Below are positions 37,033 through 45,798 of a DNA stretch of 64,000 nt, piece by piece. The DNA comes from Kaistella faecalis. Lineage in GTDB: Bacteria > Bacteroidota > Bacteroidia > Flavobacteriales > Weeksellaceae. How positions within the stretch are numbered: the first letter of the stretch is position 1; each line of letters begins with the position of its first letter. Below the pieces are notes generated by a model. That model was not told the origin of the DNA and did no database searches. It saw only the letters and a program-made list of their open reading frames with translations. Location of the stretch: positions 1,051,248 to 1,115,247 of the forward strand of contig NZ_CP078067.1 in NCBI RefSeq assembly GCF_019195395.1, written 5' to 3'. The position numbers and the translations under genes were made by a program.

Positions 37033-37057
37033 TTTATAATAAAATTAAAATTGAAAA
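37026..37057 (-). promoter_or_regulatory. Hairpin covering the metX start codon
   Basis: TTTTCAATTT (37026-37035) is complementary to AAATTGAAAA (37048-37057). The TTG start codon (37030-37032) lies in the stem. It may be the expression platform of the riboswitch, acting on translation. Confidence 0.5.
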
Positions 37058-37087
37058 TGCTACCTGAGAATGGTAAAAAAAGTTTCT

Positions 37088-37187
37088 GTTATCTTCACCC
37101 AAATTGGGTAAGAATGTAGCACCTTCTCCGTTTCCGAAGGGTTGCCAAGGTTTCATAGAGTCTTATCTCTCCACCTTTCTTGATAAC
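37088..37187 (-). promoter_or_regulatory. SAM-I (S-box) riboswitch
   Basis: On the minus strand the aptamer opens GTTATCAAGAAAGGTGGAG, continues with ATGAAACCTTGGCAACC and AAGGTGCTACATTC, has a P4 hairpin ACCCAATTTGGGT and closes with GAAGATAAC, pairing with the opening GTTATC as P1. These are the conserved parts of the SAM-I family. SAM binding should lower expression of the metX-to-metF operon. It is followed by a T-run (TTTTTTT), then the start-codon hairpin. Confidence 0.95.
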
Positions 37188-37219
37188 ATTTTCAATATGT
37201 AAATGAACAAAATCTGCAG

Positions 37220-37227
37220 CAAAAGTA
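37220..37227 (-). promoter_or_regulatory. -7 box of the methionine operon
   Basis: Minus strand TACTTTTG, full match, 33 bases before the riboswitch P1. Confidence 0.6.
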
Positions 37228-37299
37228 AGGTATTTTTTCTAAACGCGAGAGAAATGGGAAAGATTTTTATTTCATAATTTCGCAACTGAAATTTGTAAT

Positions 37300-39912
37300 A
37301 TGATAGCTGAAAGAGAGAGAATGCTTGACGAGCAATGGAAGAAATGGGGTCCGTATGTGAGCAACAGACAATGGGGAACTGTAAGGGAAGATTACAGCCA
37401 CAATGGAAATGCGTGGGGGCATACCACCTATAATGACGCTATCAGCAGAGCGTACCGCTGGAATGAAGATGGAATTGCGGGAATCTGTGATGATAAGCAG
37501 CTTTTGTGCTTTGCATTTTCATTTTGGAACCGCAAGGATAAAATGATTAAGGAAAGATTTTTCGGGCTCAGTAATCATGAGGGAAACCATGGCGAGGATA
37601 TCAAAGAAATCTTCTATTATCTAGAAAATACGCCATCACACTCTTATATGAAGATGATCTACAAGTATCCTATCGAACAGTTTCCATACGAACAGCTGAT
37701 TTACGAAAATGCCCGCCGATCAAAAAGCGATCCGGAATTTGAACTTGTTGATACCGGAATTTTGAACAGAAACGAATATTTCGACCTTTTTATCGAGTAC
37801 GCAAAAATCAATCATGATGATTTTGCCATCCGTGTAACCGCGGTTAACAGAAGCACAAGAAAAGCACCATTGGTAATTCTTCCGACGCTGTGGTACAGGA
37901 ATAACTGGAATTGGGGTCATGGAACTTACCAGCCACAACTAAAAAGTTCAGTTAAAGGTGTTATCGATATTGAGCACGATTCCATTTCCCAGACGAAATT
38001 TTATTCCAGAAATCCTGATACCGAAGCACTATTCTGCGACAATGAGACCAACTACGAAAAAATTAAAAGTCTAACATCTGACGCGAAGTTCTTCAAAGAC
38101 GGCATTAATGACTTTTTAGTGCACGGGAACCACAATACAGTAAATCCTGATAAAAACGGAACAAAAGCAAGCTTCTTTATTGATACAGAACTTGAGGCGG
38201 GTGAAAGCAAAAGCTTTGATTTCAGGTTAAGTCCGCATGATATGGAGAATGCGTTCTTTGATTTTGATTATATTTTTAACCTGAGAAAAAATGAGGCTGA
38301 AGACTTTTATGGGGAAATACAGTGCGACATCAGAAACGAGGAAGAAAAAAACATCCAGCGCCAGGCTTTCGCCGGACTTTTATGGAACAAGCAGTTTTAT
38401 AACTACAACGTTTCGAAATGGCTGAAAGGTGATCCGAAATATGATGCGCCGCGGAATTTCGATCATTTTGTCCGAAACCGGGAATGGCGGCATATGCAGA
38501 ATAAGGATATTATATCGATGCCCGATAAATGGGAGTATCCTTGGTTTGCGACGTGGGATTTGGCTTTTCACTGTGTGCCTTTTGCATTGCTCGATCCGGG
38601 TTTTGCTAAAAATCAGTTAAAACTGCTTACGAAGGAATGGTATATGCACCCAAATGGGCAGTTACCTGCTTATGAATGGGATTTCAGCGATGTAAATCCG
38701 CCGGTTCACGCATGGTCTACCTTCAGGGTTTTTAAAATTGATGAGAAAATGAACGGGAAGCCCGACATTCCTTTTCTGGAAAGTGTTTTTCAGAAAATGC
38801 TCCTTAATTTTACCTGGTGGGTAAACCGAAAGGACAAGAACGGAAACAATGTTTTTGGAGGCGGTTTTTTGGGACTTGATAATATTGGCGCTTTCGACAG
38901 AAATATGCAGTTTAAAAATGGGGATCATCTGGAACAGGCCGACGGAACCAGCTGGATGGCGATGTTCGCGCTGAATATGATGCGGATCTCAATGGAACTT
39001 GCGCTTTATAATCCGGTTTACGAAGATATGGCCATCAAATTTTTTGAACATTATCTTTATATTGCCGAAGCAATGGAAAACATTGGGGGTGCAAAAGGCG
39101 GGCTGTGGAACGACGAAGACGGCTTTTTCTACGACGTTTTACAATTAAATGACGGTGACTCAATCTCCTTAAAACTAAGAAGCATCGTAGGACTTATACC
39201 CATGTTCGCGGTAGAGATTATCGAGCACGAAACCCTCGAAAAGCTCCCGAATTTCACCAAAAGAATGGACTGGATCCTAAAGAACAAACCAGAACTTGCA
39301 AATCTGGTTTCGCATTGGGAAGTTGAAGGTAAAGGCGGTAAACATCTGATAAGTATCTTACGAAAAACCAGACTTAAAAGGGTTTTGGCAAGAATGGTTG
39401 ATGAAAAAGAATTTCTTTCCGACTATGGAATCCGTTCCATGTCTAAAATTTATGAAGATGAGCCTTTTAAGTTCACCGTTGACGGACAGAATTTTACCGT
39501 AAAATACACGCCCGCAGAAAGCGACAGCCGTATGTTTGGCGGGAACAGCAACTGGCGCGGACCGATCTGGTTTCCAATCAATTTCCTGATTGTCGAAAGC
39601 TTGCAGAGATTCCATTATTACTACGGTGAAAGCCTTCAGATAGAATATCCTGCGAACAGCGGAGAGATGAGAAATCTTGAGTTTGTTTCAGACAATCTGA
39701 GCCAACGACTCTGTTCGATATTTCTTCAGAACGAAAATGGCGAACGTGCCTTTAATGGCGGAAACAAACTCCTTAATCATGATGAACATTTCAAGAATTA
39801 CATCATGTTCAATGAATATTTTAACGGCGATACAGGAATGGGAATTGGTGCTTCTCACCAAACAGGATGGACTGCAACCGTAGCCAAACTCATTAAGCCA
39901 AAAATGTCGTAG
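37300..39912 (+). CDS. Glycoside hydrolase, GH63/MGH1-like glucosidase
   Basis: Length 870, no signal peptide, so cytoplasmic. N-terminal part RQWGTVREDYSHNGNAWGHT and the (alpha/alpha)6 domain from about residue 360 with KWEYPWFATWDLAFHCVPFAL, WDFSDVNPPVHAW, MFALNMMRISMEL and NWRGPIWFPINFLIV resemble the GH63 glucosidase / mannosylglycerate hydrolase-like group. Substrate probably an alpha-glucoside. Divergent from metX with 267 bases between; own terminator. Catalytic acids are likely the Asp in FATWD and a Glu near residue 800, not proven. Confidence 0.85.
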   Translation: MIAERERMLDEQWKKWGPYVSNRQWGTVREDYSHNGNAWGHTTYNDAISRAYRWNEDGIAGICDDKQLLCFAFSFWNRKDKMIKERFFGLSNHEGNHGEDIKEIFYYLENTPSHSYMKMIYKYPIEQFPYEQLIYENARRSKSDPEFELVDTGILNRNEYFDLFIEYAKINHDDFAIRVTAVNRSTRKAPLVILPTLWYRNNWNWGHGTYQPQLKSSVKGVIDIEHDSISQTKFYSRNPDTEALFCDNETNYEKIKSLTSDAKFFKDGINDFLVHGNHNTVNPDKNGTKASFFIDTELEAGESKSFDFRLSPHDMENAFFDFDYIFNLRKNEAEDFYGEIQCDIRNEEEKNIQRQAFAGLLWNKQFYNYNVSKWLKGDPKYDAPRNFDHFVRNREWRHMQNKDIISMPDKWEYPWFATWDLAFHCVPFALLDPGFAKNQLKLLTKEWYMHPNGQLPAYEWDFSDVNPPVHAWSTFRVFKIDEKMNGKPDIPFLESVFQKMLLNFTWWVNRKDKNGNNVFGGGFLGLDNIGAFDRNMQFKNGDHLEQADGTSWMAMFALNMMRISMELALYNPVYEDMAIKFFEHYLYIAEAMENIGGAKGGLWNDEDGFFYDVLQLNDGDSISLKLRSIVGLIPMFAVEIIEHETLEKLPNFTKRMDWILKNKPELANLVSHWEVEGKGGKHLISILRKTRLKRVLARMVDEKEFLSDYGIRSMSKIYEDEPFKFTVDGQNFTVKYTPAESDSRMFGGNSNWRGPIWFPINFLIVESLQRFHYYYGESLQIEYPANSGEMRNLEFVSDNLSQRLCSIFLQNENGERAFNGGNKLLNHDEHFKNYIMFNEYFNGDTGMGIGASHQTGWTATVAKLIKPKMS

Positions 39913-39947
39913 ACATTTACTTCAAGAGATTGTATGAGAACATAGCT

Positions 39948-39984
39948 AAAGTCCGCAGGTTGTAGAAACTTACGGACTTTTTTA
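39948..39984 (+). terminator. Terminator after the glucosidase gene
   Basis: AAAGTCCG (39948-39955) pairs with CGGACTTT (39973-39980), then T-run. It touches the osmC stop at 39982. Confidence 0.75.
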
Positions 39985-40401
39985 TGCTTTTTCGCTGTTA
40001 ACATACACTTCATAATCTACCGTAACGTTAGGCTCAATGGTTTTGGAAACCGAACAGTATTTTTCAAAAGAAAGTTCTGCGGCTTTCAAAGCTTTTTTAG
40101 GATCAATGTCTCCTTTTAGAAAAAACTTTACTGTGATAGATTTAAAAGGTTTCGCTTCATCCACCTGAACACGTTCGCCTTCAACTTCTGCTGAAAAAGC
40201 GGTAATTTCCTGTCGCTGTTTTTTCAGGATAGAAACCATGTCGATTCCGCTGCATCCTGCAACAGCCATTAAAACACTTTCCATTGGAGAAACTCCCTGT
40301 GCGTTGGGTTGTGACGTATTATCAAGCAGGATTTTGTTGCCGGCCTGGTTTGCACATTCGAATAAATAATCGTCGTTAATTCTGTTGAGAGTGATTTTCA
40401 T
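39982..40401 (-). CDS. OsmC family protein
   Basis: Length 139. Two-cysteine peroxidase-like fold: first Cys in AVAGCSGIDMVSILKKQ, second in FEKYCSVSKTIEPNV, the usual OsmC/YhfA spacing. Likely reduces organic hydroperoxides, though the YhfA-like branch has no proven activity. It follows the DUF58 gene on the same strand after a 56-base gap; not clearly part of that operon. Confidence 0.9.
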   Translation of the reverse strand: MKITLNRINDDYLFECANQAGNKILLDNTSQPNAQGVSPMESVLMAVAGCSGIDMVSILKKQRQEITAFSAEVEGERVQVDEAKPFKSITVKFFLKGDIDPKKALKAAELSFEKYCSVSKTIEPNVTVDYEVYVNSEKA

Positions 40402-40457
40402 TAATTTAAATTTTAAAAACTTTTCAAGCTGTTATAGTACCTAATTACCTCACAAAA

Positions 40458-41780
40458 TTACAAAATCCCGCGCGCTTTTATTTCCAGATATTTATTAATG
40501 ACTTCGATATTTAAATTTTCGGGAAGCGTGTAAATGGTATAAATTCCATATTTCCGGAGTTCCTGAATGATCAGTTTTTTCTCAAACTCCAGTTTTTCCG
40601 CGATAATTTCGTCATATACTTCCTGCATGTTTTCAGGATTTTTATGAATGAGATTCTGCAATTCAGAATTCTGGAAGAATACAATGACCAGCAAATGATT
40701 CCTGGCAATTCCGCGAAGATATTTCATCTGACGGTTTACCGCATCAAGCGTTTCAAAATTAGTGAAAAGCAAAATTAAACTTCTCTGCCCAATACTGAAT
40801 TTTACATCCTGATATAGCCTGCTGAAATCACTTTCGTAGAAGTTAGTCTGAACATTATACAAAGCTTCAGATATCTTTTTCAGCTGTCCCGATTTGTTAT
40901 CTGCCGCAACTTTATTCTCGGTTTTTTTGGAGAAAGTCATCATTCCGGCGCGGTCACTTTTTTTGAGGATGATATGACTTAAAGCCATGGTTGCATTAAT
41001 TGAATAATCTAGCAGACTTAGCCCATTGAAAGGCATCTGCATGGTTCTTCCTTTATCAATCAGCATGAAAATCCGCTGCGATTTTTCATCCTGAAACTGA
41101 TTGACCATCAACTGATTCCGTTTCGATGTTGCTTTCCAGTTGATTGTTCTCACATCATCTCCCGGAACATACTCTTTAATCTGCTCGAACTCCATCGTGT
41201 GACCCAACTTCCTGATTTTTTTAATTCCGCCCAATAAAAATTCATTCTGCAAGGCCATCAGTTCATATTTTCGTAAATGAATAAATGAAGGATAACTTGG
41301 AAGAACTGCGTCTTTCTGAAAGGTAAATCTTCGCGAAACCAAGCCAACCGGTGATTTTACAAAAACATTCAGGTTGCCGAAACTGTATTCTCCCCTTTCT
41401 TTAGGCTCAAGAAAATATTCAAAAAATACATTTTTTTGGGTTTCAATGGTTCTTTCAATTAAAAAATCACGCTTCTGGAACTGAAATGGAATTTCATCAA
41501 TCACCTTAATTTTGATCTGAAAAGGATAAGTGTTTTTCACATCTACTTTTACAGAATTTCTGTCGCCATTTGATAATTTCTCCGGAAGAATTCTTTGCGC
41601 CAAGACCGCGTCTTTCTGATTAAAAAGCAACAGAAAATCAATAATAGTTGCGATAAAAATCAGAATTAAAAATCCATGAGCTGCCCACATCAAAACCGGA
41701 AAGAAAAACGCCAAAACGTAAGTAAATCCCGCTCCGAAAAGCAGGAAGAAAATACGGTTATTGAGGTAAAGGTTTTTCAT
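40458..41780 (-). CDS. DUF58 domain membrane protein (MoxR partner)
   Basis: Length 440. Two N-terminal membrane helices (about 8-50), a beta-rich stretch, then the DUF58 motif GDDVRTINWKATSKRNQLMV (215-235) leading into a von Willebrand A-like domain (FMLIDKGRTMQM, LILLFTNFETLD); the MIDAS DxSxS is changed to DKGRTM. DUF58 proteins are nearly always next to MoxR ATPases and are thought to be their clients or adaptors. 21 bases after moxR; last of the cluster. Confidence 0.9.
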   Translation of the reverse strand: MKNLYLNNRIFFLLFGAGFTYVLAFFFPVLMWAAHGFLILIFIATIIDFLLLFNQKDAVLAQRILPEKLSNGDRNSVKVDVKNTYPFQIKIKVIDEIPFQFQKRDFLIERTIETQKNVFFEYFLEPKERGEYSFGNLNVFVKSPVGLVSRRFTFQKDAVLPSYPSFIHLRKYELMALQNEFLLGGIKKIRKLGHTMEFEQIKEYVPGDDVRTINWKATSKRNQLMVNQFQDEKSQRIFMLIDKGRTMQMPFNGLSLLDYSINATMALSHIILKKSDRAGMMTFSKKTENKVAADNKSGQLKKISEALYNVQTNFYESDFSRLYQDVKFSIGQRSLILLFTNFETLDAVNRQMKYLRGIARNHLLVIVFFQNSELQNLIHKNPENMQEVYDEIIAEKLEFEKKLIIQELRKYGIYTIYTLPENLNIEVINKYLEIKARGIL

Positions 41781-41801
41781 TTATTAAAGTTCACGCACAG
41801 A

Positions 41802-42821
41802 TTATCGTGGAATCTCAATGGTTTCTAAAATCTGACGGATGATTTCATCAGCAGTTAAACCTTCCATTTCTCGTTCCGGCGAAACCATGATTCGGTGACG
41901 TAGAACGGCATAGCTTCCTTCTTTGATATCTTCCGGAGTTACAAAATCTCTTCCACGGATTGCCGCAAAAGCTTTGGAAGCGGTGAGCAAAGCCAAACTT
42001 GCACGCGGTGAAGCTCCTAAATACAGAAACTGATTTTCTCTTGTGTTCACAATAATTTTAGCGATATATTCCAAAAGCTGCGGCTCAACAAGAATGTTTT
42101 TTACGATATCCTGATAATTTTTCAGCTGAATTCCTGTGATTACTTTCTGTACGGCATCGGTTTTATCTTCCAGCTTATTTTCGTGTTGGTTTTTAATGAT
42201 TTCGACTTCCTGCGAAAGATTGGGATAACCAACATTTATTTTGAAAAGAAAACGGTCCAGCTGCGCCTCAGGAAGACGGTAAGTTCCCTCGTGCTCGATT
42301 GGGTTTTGCGTTGCAACAACAAGAAACGGTTCCTGCATCTCGTACTGCGTTCCGTCCATCGTGATCTGCCTTTCCTCCATCACCTCAAATAACGCAGACT
42401 GCGTTTTTGCAGGCGAACGGTTGATTTCATCAATCAAAATAAAATTTGAAAAAATGGGACCTTTTTTAAATTCAAACTCAGAATTTTTAACATTGAAAAC
42501 AGAAGTTCCCAAAATATCTGAAGGCATCAGATCCGGCGTAAACTGAATTCTGCTGAAACCGACATCTATCGTTTTCGCAAGCAATTTTGCCGTAATGGTT
42601 TTCGCAACACCGGGAACGCCTTCAATCAAAACATGACCGTTGGACAAAAGAGCTGCCAATAGATGCTCTATCATCGCTTCCTGGCCGACAATTACTTTTC
42701 CGATTTCAGTCTTTACTTTTTCCAAACTTTGCTGAAGTTCAGTCATATCAATTCTTGAGTGAAATTCCGGTGCAGAATTAACATTGTCTGTATTTTCCTG
42801 AATATTTTCTAAGTTATCCAT
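41802..42821 (-). CDS. MoxR-family AAA+ ATPase
   Basis: Length 339 from ATG 42821; ten further codons are open. Walker A GVPGVAKT, Walker B FILIDEINRSP, sensor 1 VATQNPIEHEGTY, arginine finger LPEAQLDRF, sensor 2 GASPRASLALL. MoxR proteins are chaperone-like AAA+ rings that act on vWA-domain partners. Lies between DUF4350 and DUF58 genes in the membrane cluster. A charged, acidic N-terminal tail (residues 1-30) is not part of the AAA+ fold. Confidence 0.95.
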   Translation of the reverse strand: MDNLENIQENTDNVNSAPEFHSRIDMTELQQSLEKVKTEIGKVIVGQEAMIEHLLAALLSNGHVLIEGVPGVAKTITAKLLAKTIDVGFSRIQFTPDLMPSDILGTSVFNVKNSEFEFKKGPIFSNFILIDEINRSPAKTQSALFEVMEERQITMDGTQYEMQEPFLVVATQNPIEHEGTYRLPEAQLDRFLFKINVGYPNLSQEVEIIKNQHENKLEDKTDAVQKVITGIQLKNYQDIVKNILVEPQLLEYIAKIIVNTRENQFLYLGASPRASLALLTASKAFAAIRGRDFVTPEDIKEGSYAVLRHRIMVSPEREMEGLTADEIIRQILETIEIPR

Positions 42822-42876
42822 ATCTGTTTTTTTTACCAAAATTGTCCGCACTTATCACGAATCCTTTTAGCGTTAA

Positions 42877-44040
42877 TTATTTTAAAATTTGATCCAATAA
42901 ATGATTCATTCTTATTAAATCCTCCTTCATCACGCTGGCATACGGATCCTGCCCTTTTTTGATCAGCGTTACCGCTTCATTGATTTCTTCTAGACTTTTT
43001 CCTGTTTTCAGTTGAAGTTTATGAGTAAAATCTCCGTCCAGATTTTGGGTATCAATGAGTAAATCCATTCTTACTTTATTCAGAAAAAACTGTGCTTTTT
43101 TAGCCATCATATCGTGAAAATCGCCTTCCTGAAGGTACAAATTGCCAATACTTTTCACAAATTCGACCGATTTGTTTTTGAGCGGTTCGATAACCGGAAC
43201 AATTCTCTGCTTCCGCTTTGCATTGAAAATAACGAAAAGCACCAGTCCGCCCAATAGCAACCACCAGGCGTATCGGAGTGCAGGTTTCGAAAGGATAAAA
43301 CGCATTGGAGAGGATGATTCCGTAGACGTTTCATTTTTTTCTGAAAACCAAATAGTCTCCCGGCTTGGCAGATAGGAAAAAACATTCTGCACATATTTCT
43401 CGTTCCCCGGAATCAGTAAGTAATAATTCGTTAAAACCAAAGGTTCGGCGTGCAGATAAATATTTCCGTCGCCGTAATTTATTTTAATGAAGTTAGCGCG
43501 GTGATTGCCCTTTAAGGTTACATTTCCGCCTAAAATTTCATCGGCCTCATTAATTCTCAGAAAACCTCTTTCGGACGGAAGTTTATCCAAAACCAATGAA
43601 TCATTTACAAATTTTTTATCGGTGAGCGATAACACGTTCTTCTCACCATAAGCTTCATATAAAACCTGAAAACCAAAACCCTCCGAAAAATACTTAGGAA
43701 ACCTTTCAGAAAAAAGCATTAAATCAGATCCGTTCTCCACCTGATCAAGAATTTTGTCCCAGGAAACATCATCAATTTCAGACACTATTACCAAAATATT
43801 ATGCGGAGTTTTCTTGCTGTTTTTATAATAATCGAAAGGGGAATGCTGAACTTTCTTTAATTTATTATCAAAAATGCGATTGGCTTCTTTATTGAAAACG
43901 AATAAACCGAACGGAGTCTTTTTATCGACATCAAAATTCTTCCGCCAATCGGTGATATGCGTTTTATTAACCTCCAGCAAAGCCAACACCGCTAAAACGA
44001 TGAGGAAAATAATACCGTATAATTTGAAAGTCTTGTTCAA
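42877..44040 (-). CDS. DUF4350-domain membrane protein
   Basis: Length 387. Membrane helix 7-23, an extracytoplasmic DUF4350 domain (about 35-220; NILVIVSEIDDVSWDKILDQ, GSDLMLFSERFPKYF, similar to glutamine-amidotransferase-like folds), a second helix at about 258-273 (WWLLLGGLVLFVIF) and a cytoplasmic helical tail. Forms part of the operon: 5 bases after the DUF4129 gene, 55 before moxR. Function unknown. Confidence 0.8.
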   Translation of the reverse strand: MNKTFKLYGIIFLIVLAVLALLEVNKTHITDWRKNFDVDKKTPFGLFVFNKEANRIFDNKLKKVQHSPFDYYKNSKKTPHNILVIVSEIDDVSWDKILDQVENGSDLMLFSERFPKYFSEGFGFQVLYEAYGEKNVLSLTDKKFVNDSLVLDKLPSERGFLRINEADEILGGNVTLKGNHRANFIKINYGDGNIYLHAEPLVLTNYYLLIPGNEKYVQNVFSYLPSRETIWFSEKNETSTESSSPMRFILSKPALRYAWWLLLGGLVLFVIFNAKRKQRIVPVIEPLKNKSVEFVKSIGNLYLQEGDFHDMMAKKAQFFLNKVRMDLLIDTQNLDGDFTHKLQLKTGKSLEEINEAVTLIKKGQDPYASVMKEDLIRMNHLLDQILK

Positions 44041-44045
44041 AAAAT

Positions 44046-44843
44046 TTAAGCTTTAAATTTTAAAAATTTCTCTTTAAAATGATTATAGTTGTCTTCATTA
44101 ATTTCGAATTCGCCATACCAAACGTAATCGAAAATATAGATCAATTCACTGAAACGGTCTTTTAAATCAGCATTTTTAAGTTCTGCGAAATAATCTCTGT
44201 TTGTTTTTTCGGGATTCCAGTTGATGAGCTTTTTATCAGCCAAATTTTTCAGCACCATTAAAAACCTGTAACGGATCGCCGAACGGTAATCTTTCTGTTT
44301 TTCGAAAGAACTGATTACCTCAGCGAAATTAATATCGTGGATATTTTCATGCAGATCCTCTCCCGTGATAGCAACTTTTTTGTTTTTCCTGCTGAAAAAG
44401 AAATTCCCATCCTTGGTCATTAAAAAACGGATTAAGAAATAAAGAACAAATCCGATAATGGTAATGGCAAAAACCCGCATAATGATTGCGGCATAATCGC
44501 CAGTTTTATTCGGATCGATATCTCCAAAAACCGCTTCGAGTATTCTCTTAATTGATTTCTGCATTTTCTGCCAGAGAGATTCTCTTGGCTTTATTTTAGT
44601 GTAATCGAATTCTTCGCCCTGATATGCAGATTGAAATTTCGCGTCAAATGTTTTAGGAAAGACCACATTATCTGTAGGCTGACGCAGCTTTAACACAGAA
44701 TCTGTGGAAACCATCTGATCTTCTAAAGAAACTGCAGCTGAATCTACAATATCGATATCGGGAGACACGGGAATTTTCCCTTCCTGAGAAAACAGAAAGG
44801 AGAAAGCGATGATGAAAAATAAAAATGTGAATTTACCCTGCAT
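44046..44843 (-). CDS. DUF4129-domain membrane protein
   Basis: Length 265 from ATG 44843 (MQGKFTFLFFIIAFSFLFS, a signal-like helix); a start at 44876 would overlap the previous gene by 44 bases. Extracytoplasmic loop, membrane helix at about 125-145, then cytoplasmic DUF4129 (SAIRYRFLMVLKNLADKKLI, ELIYIFDYVWYGEFEI), a domain also found at the end of transglutaminase-like membrane proteins next to MoxR. Overlaps the upstream gene by 11 bases. Confidence 0.8.
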   Translation of the reverse strand: MQGKFTFLFFIIAFSFLFSQEGKIPVSPDIDIVDSAAVSLEDQMVSTDSVLKLRQPTDNVVFPKTFDAKFQSAYQGEEFDYTKIKPRESLWQKMQKSIKRILEAVFGDIDPNKTGDYAAIIMRVFAITIIGFVLYFLIRFLMTKDGNFFFSRKNKKVAITGEDLHENIHDINFAEVISSFEKQKDYRSAIRYRFLMVLKNLADKKLINWNPEKTNRDYFAELKNADLKDRFSELIYIFDYVWYGEFEINEDNYNHFKEKFLKFKA

Positions 44844-45798
44844 TAGTGCCAATGGTATCGATTTCCGTAAATCCAACTTTCCTGTGAAGATCTGTTCTGC
44901 TGTCGTAATACTGCAGTCCTGAACTTACAAACATAAAGTTCATTAATAAGAACGACCCTAAAATTGCAACACCATAAATTAAGAAAAACAGAATGCCCAA
45001 TGTTCCGGCAAACGGATTTTCCTGCACTCCACCAGCTTGCTGAGTGGTATACATCGTCCCTATCAAAATGACCATGGGAATTGCCGTGAAAACAGACATA
45101 ATTATCTGAATAATTAAATACATGATTAATGTCGATCCCCAATATTTCCAGAAAGGTGATTTTTCATTAGTGTTCTGATAAGAAAACTGGGATCTTAAGG
45201 CATAACTTAAAGATTCGAAAAAACCTTTTCGGGTATGGAGGTAATCGAACATTAAAAAATTAACAACATTCATCAGCGTCGGCATCGCCAAAATCAACAG
45301 AGGCACACCTATTAATAACAAAACTAAAACATAAGAAAACCCAATAACAATAGCCGCCAAAGGAGTAACAATAAAAATTAACCCCAGGAAAAGTATTAAA
45401 AATCTTCCGGAACCGTTTTTTAGATCCCTTAGCAACTCATCAGCTTTTATGTTTTTATTTCCGGTTTCGCTCAGCCTTTTTAAATATAAAATGGGATACG
45501 AATATGAGACCATTGTTACAAGCATAAAAAGCATAAAAACCAGCAAGGAAACAATGATAAGCATGACGCCGTTCTCCGCAAAATAAGCCTCAAAGTAATA
45601 ACTTTGGCCTGCAGTATTTGATCCCAGGATCTGAGAAAATAATTCGCGATATCCAAAAACGAAAATTGCCACCATAAGAATCAGCAACAGTCCGTTGATA
45701 AAAATGTAATTTTTGAAGTAATTTTTTCCGTTTTCTTTAAAAAAAGTGAAAGTGTCACTTACGATGGTTCCGAAGTTCCTTTTCTGGTAAAACTGCAT
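44833..45798 (-). CDS. Six-helix membrane protein of the MoxR cluster
   Basis: Length 321. About six membrane segments, with an N-terminal amphipathic FGTIVSDTFTFFKENGKNYF, a layout shared with membrane proteins related to the glycerophosphodiester phosphodiesterase membrane domain. No catalytic motif. Its first 44 bases overlap the end of spoIIM and its end overlaps the DUF4129 gene, so the set is tightly coupled. Function unknown. Confidence 0.75.
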   Translation of the reverse strand: MQFYQKRNFGTIVSDTFTFFKENGKNYFKNYIFINGLLLILMVAIFVFGYRELFSQILGSNTAGQSYYFEAYFAENGVMLIIVSLLVFMLFMLVTMVSYSYPILYLKRLSETGNKNIKADELLRDLKNGSGRFLILFLGLIFIVTPLAAIVIGFSYVLVLLLIGVPLLILAMPTLMNVVNFLMFDYLHTRKGFFESLSYALRSQFSYQNTNEKSPFWKYWGSTLIMYLIIQIIMSVFTAIPMVILIGTMYTTQQAGGVQENPFAGTLGILFFLIYGVAILGSFLLMNFMFVSSGLQYYDSRTDLHRKVGFTEIDTIGTNAG

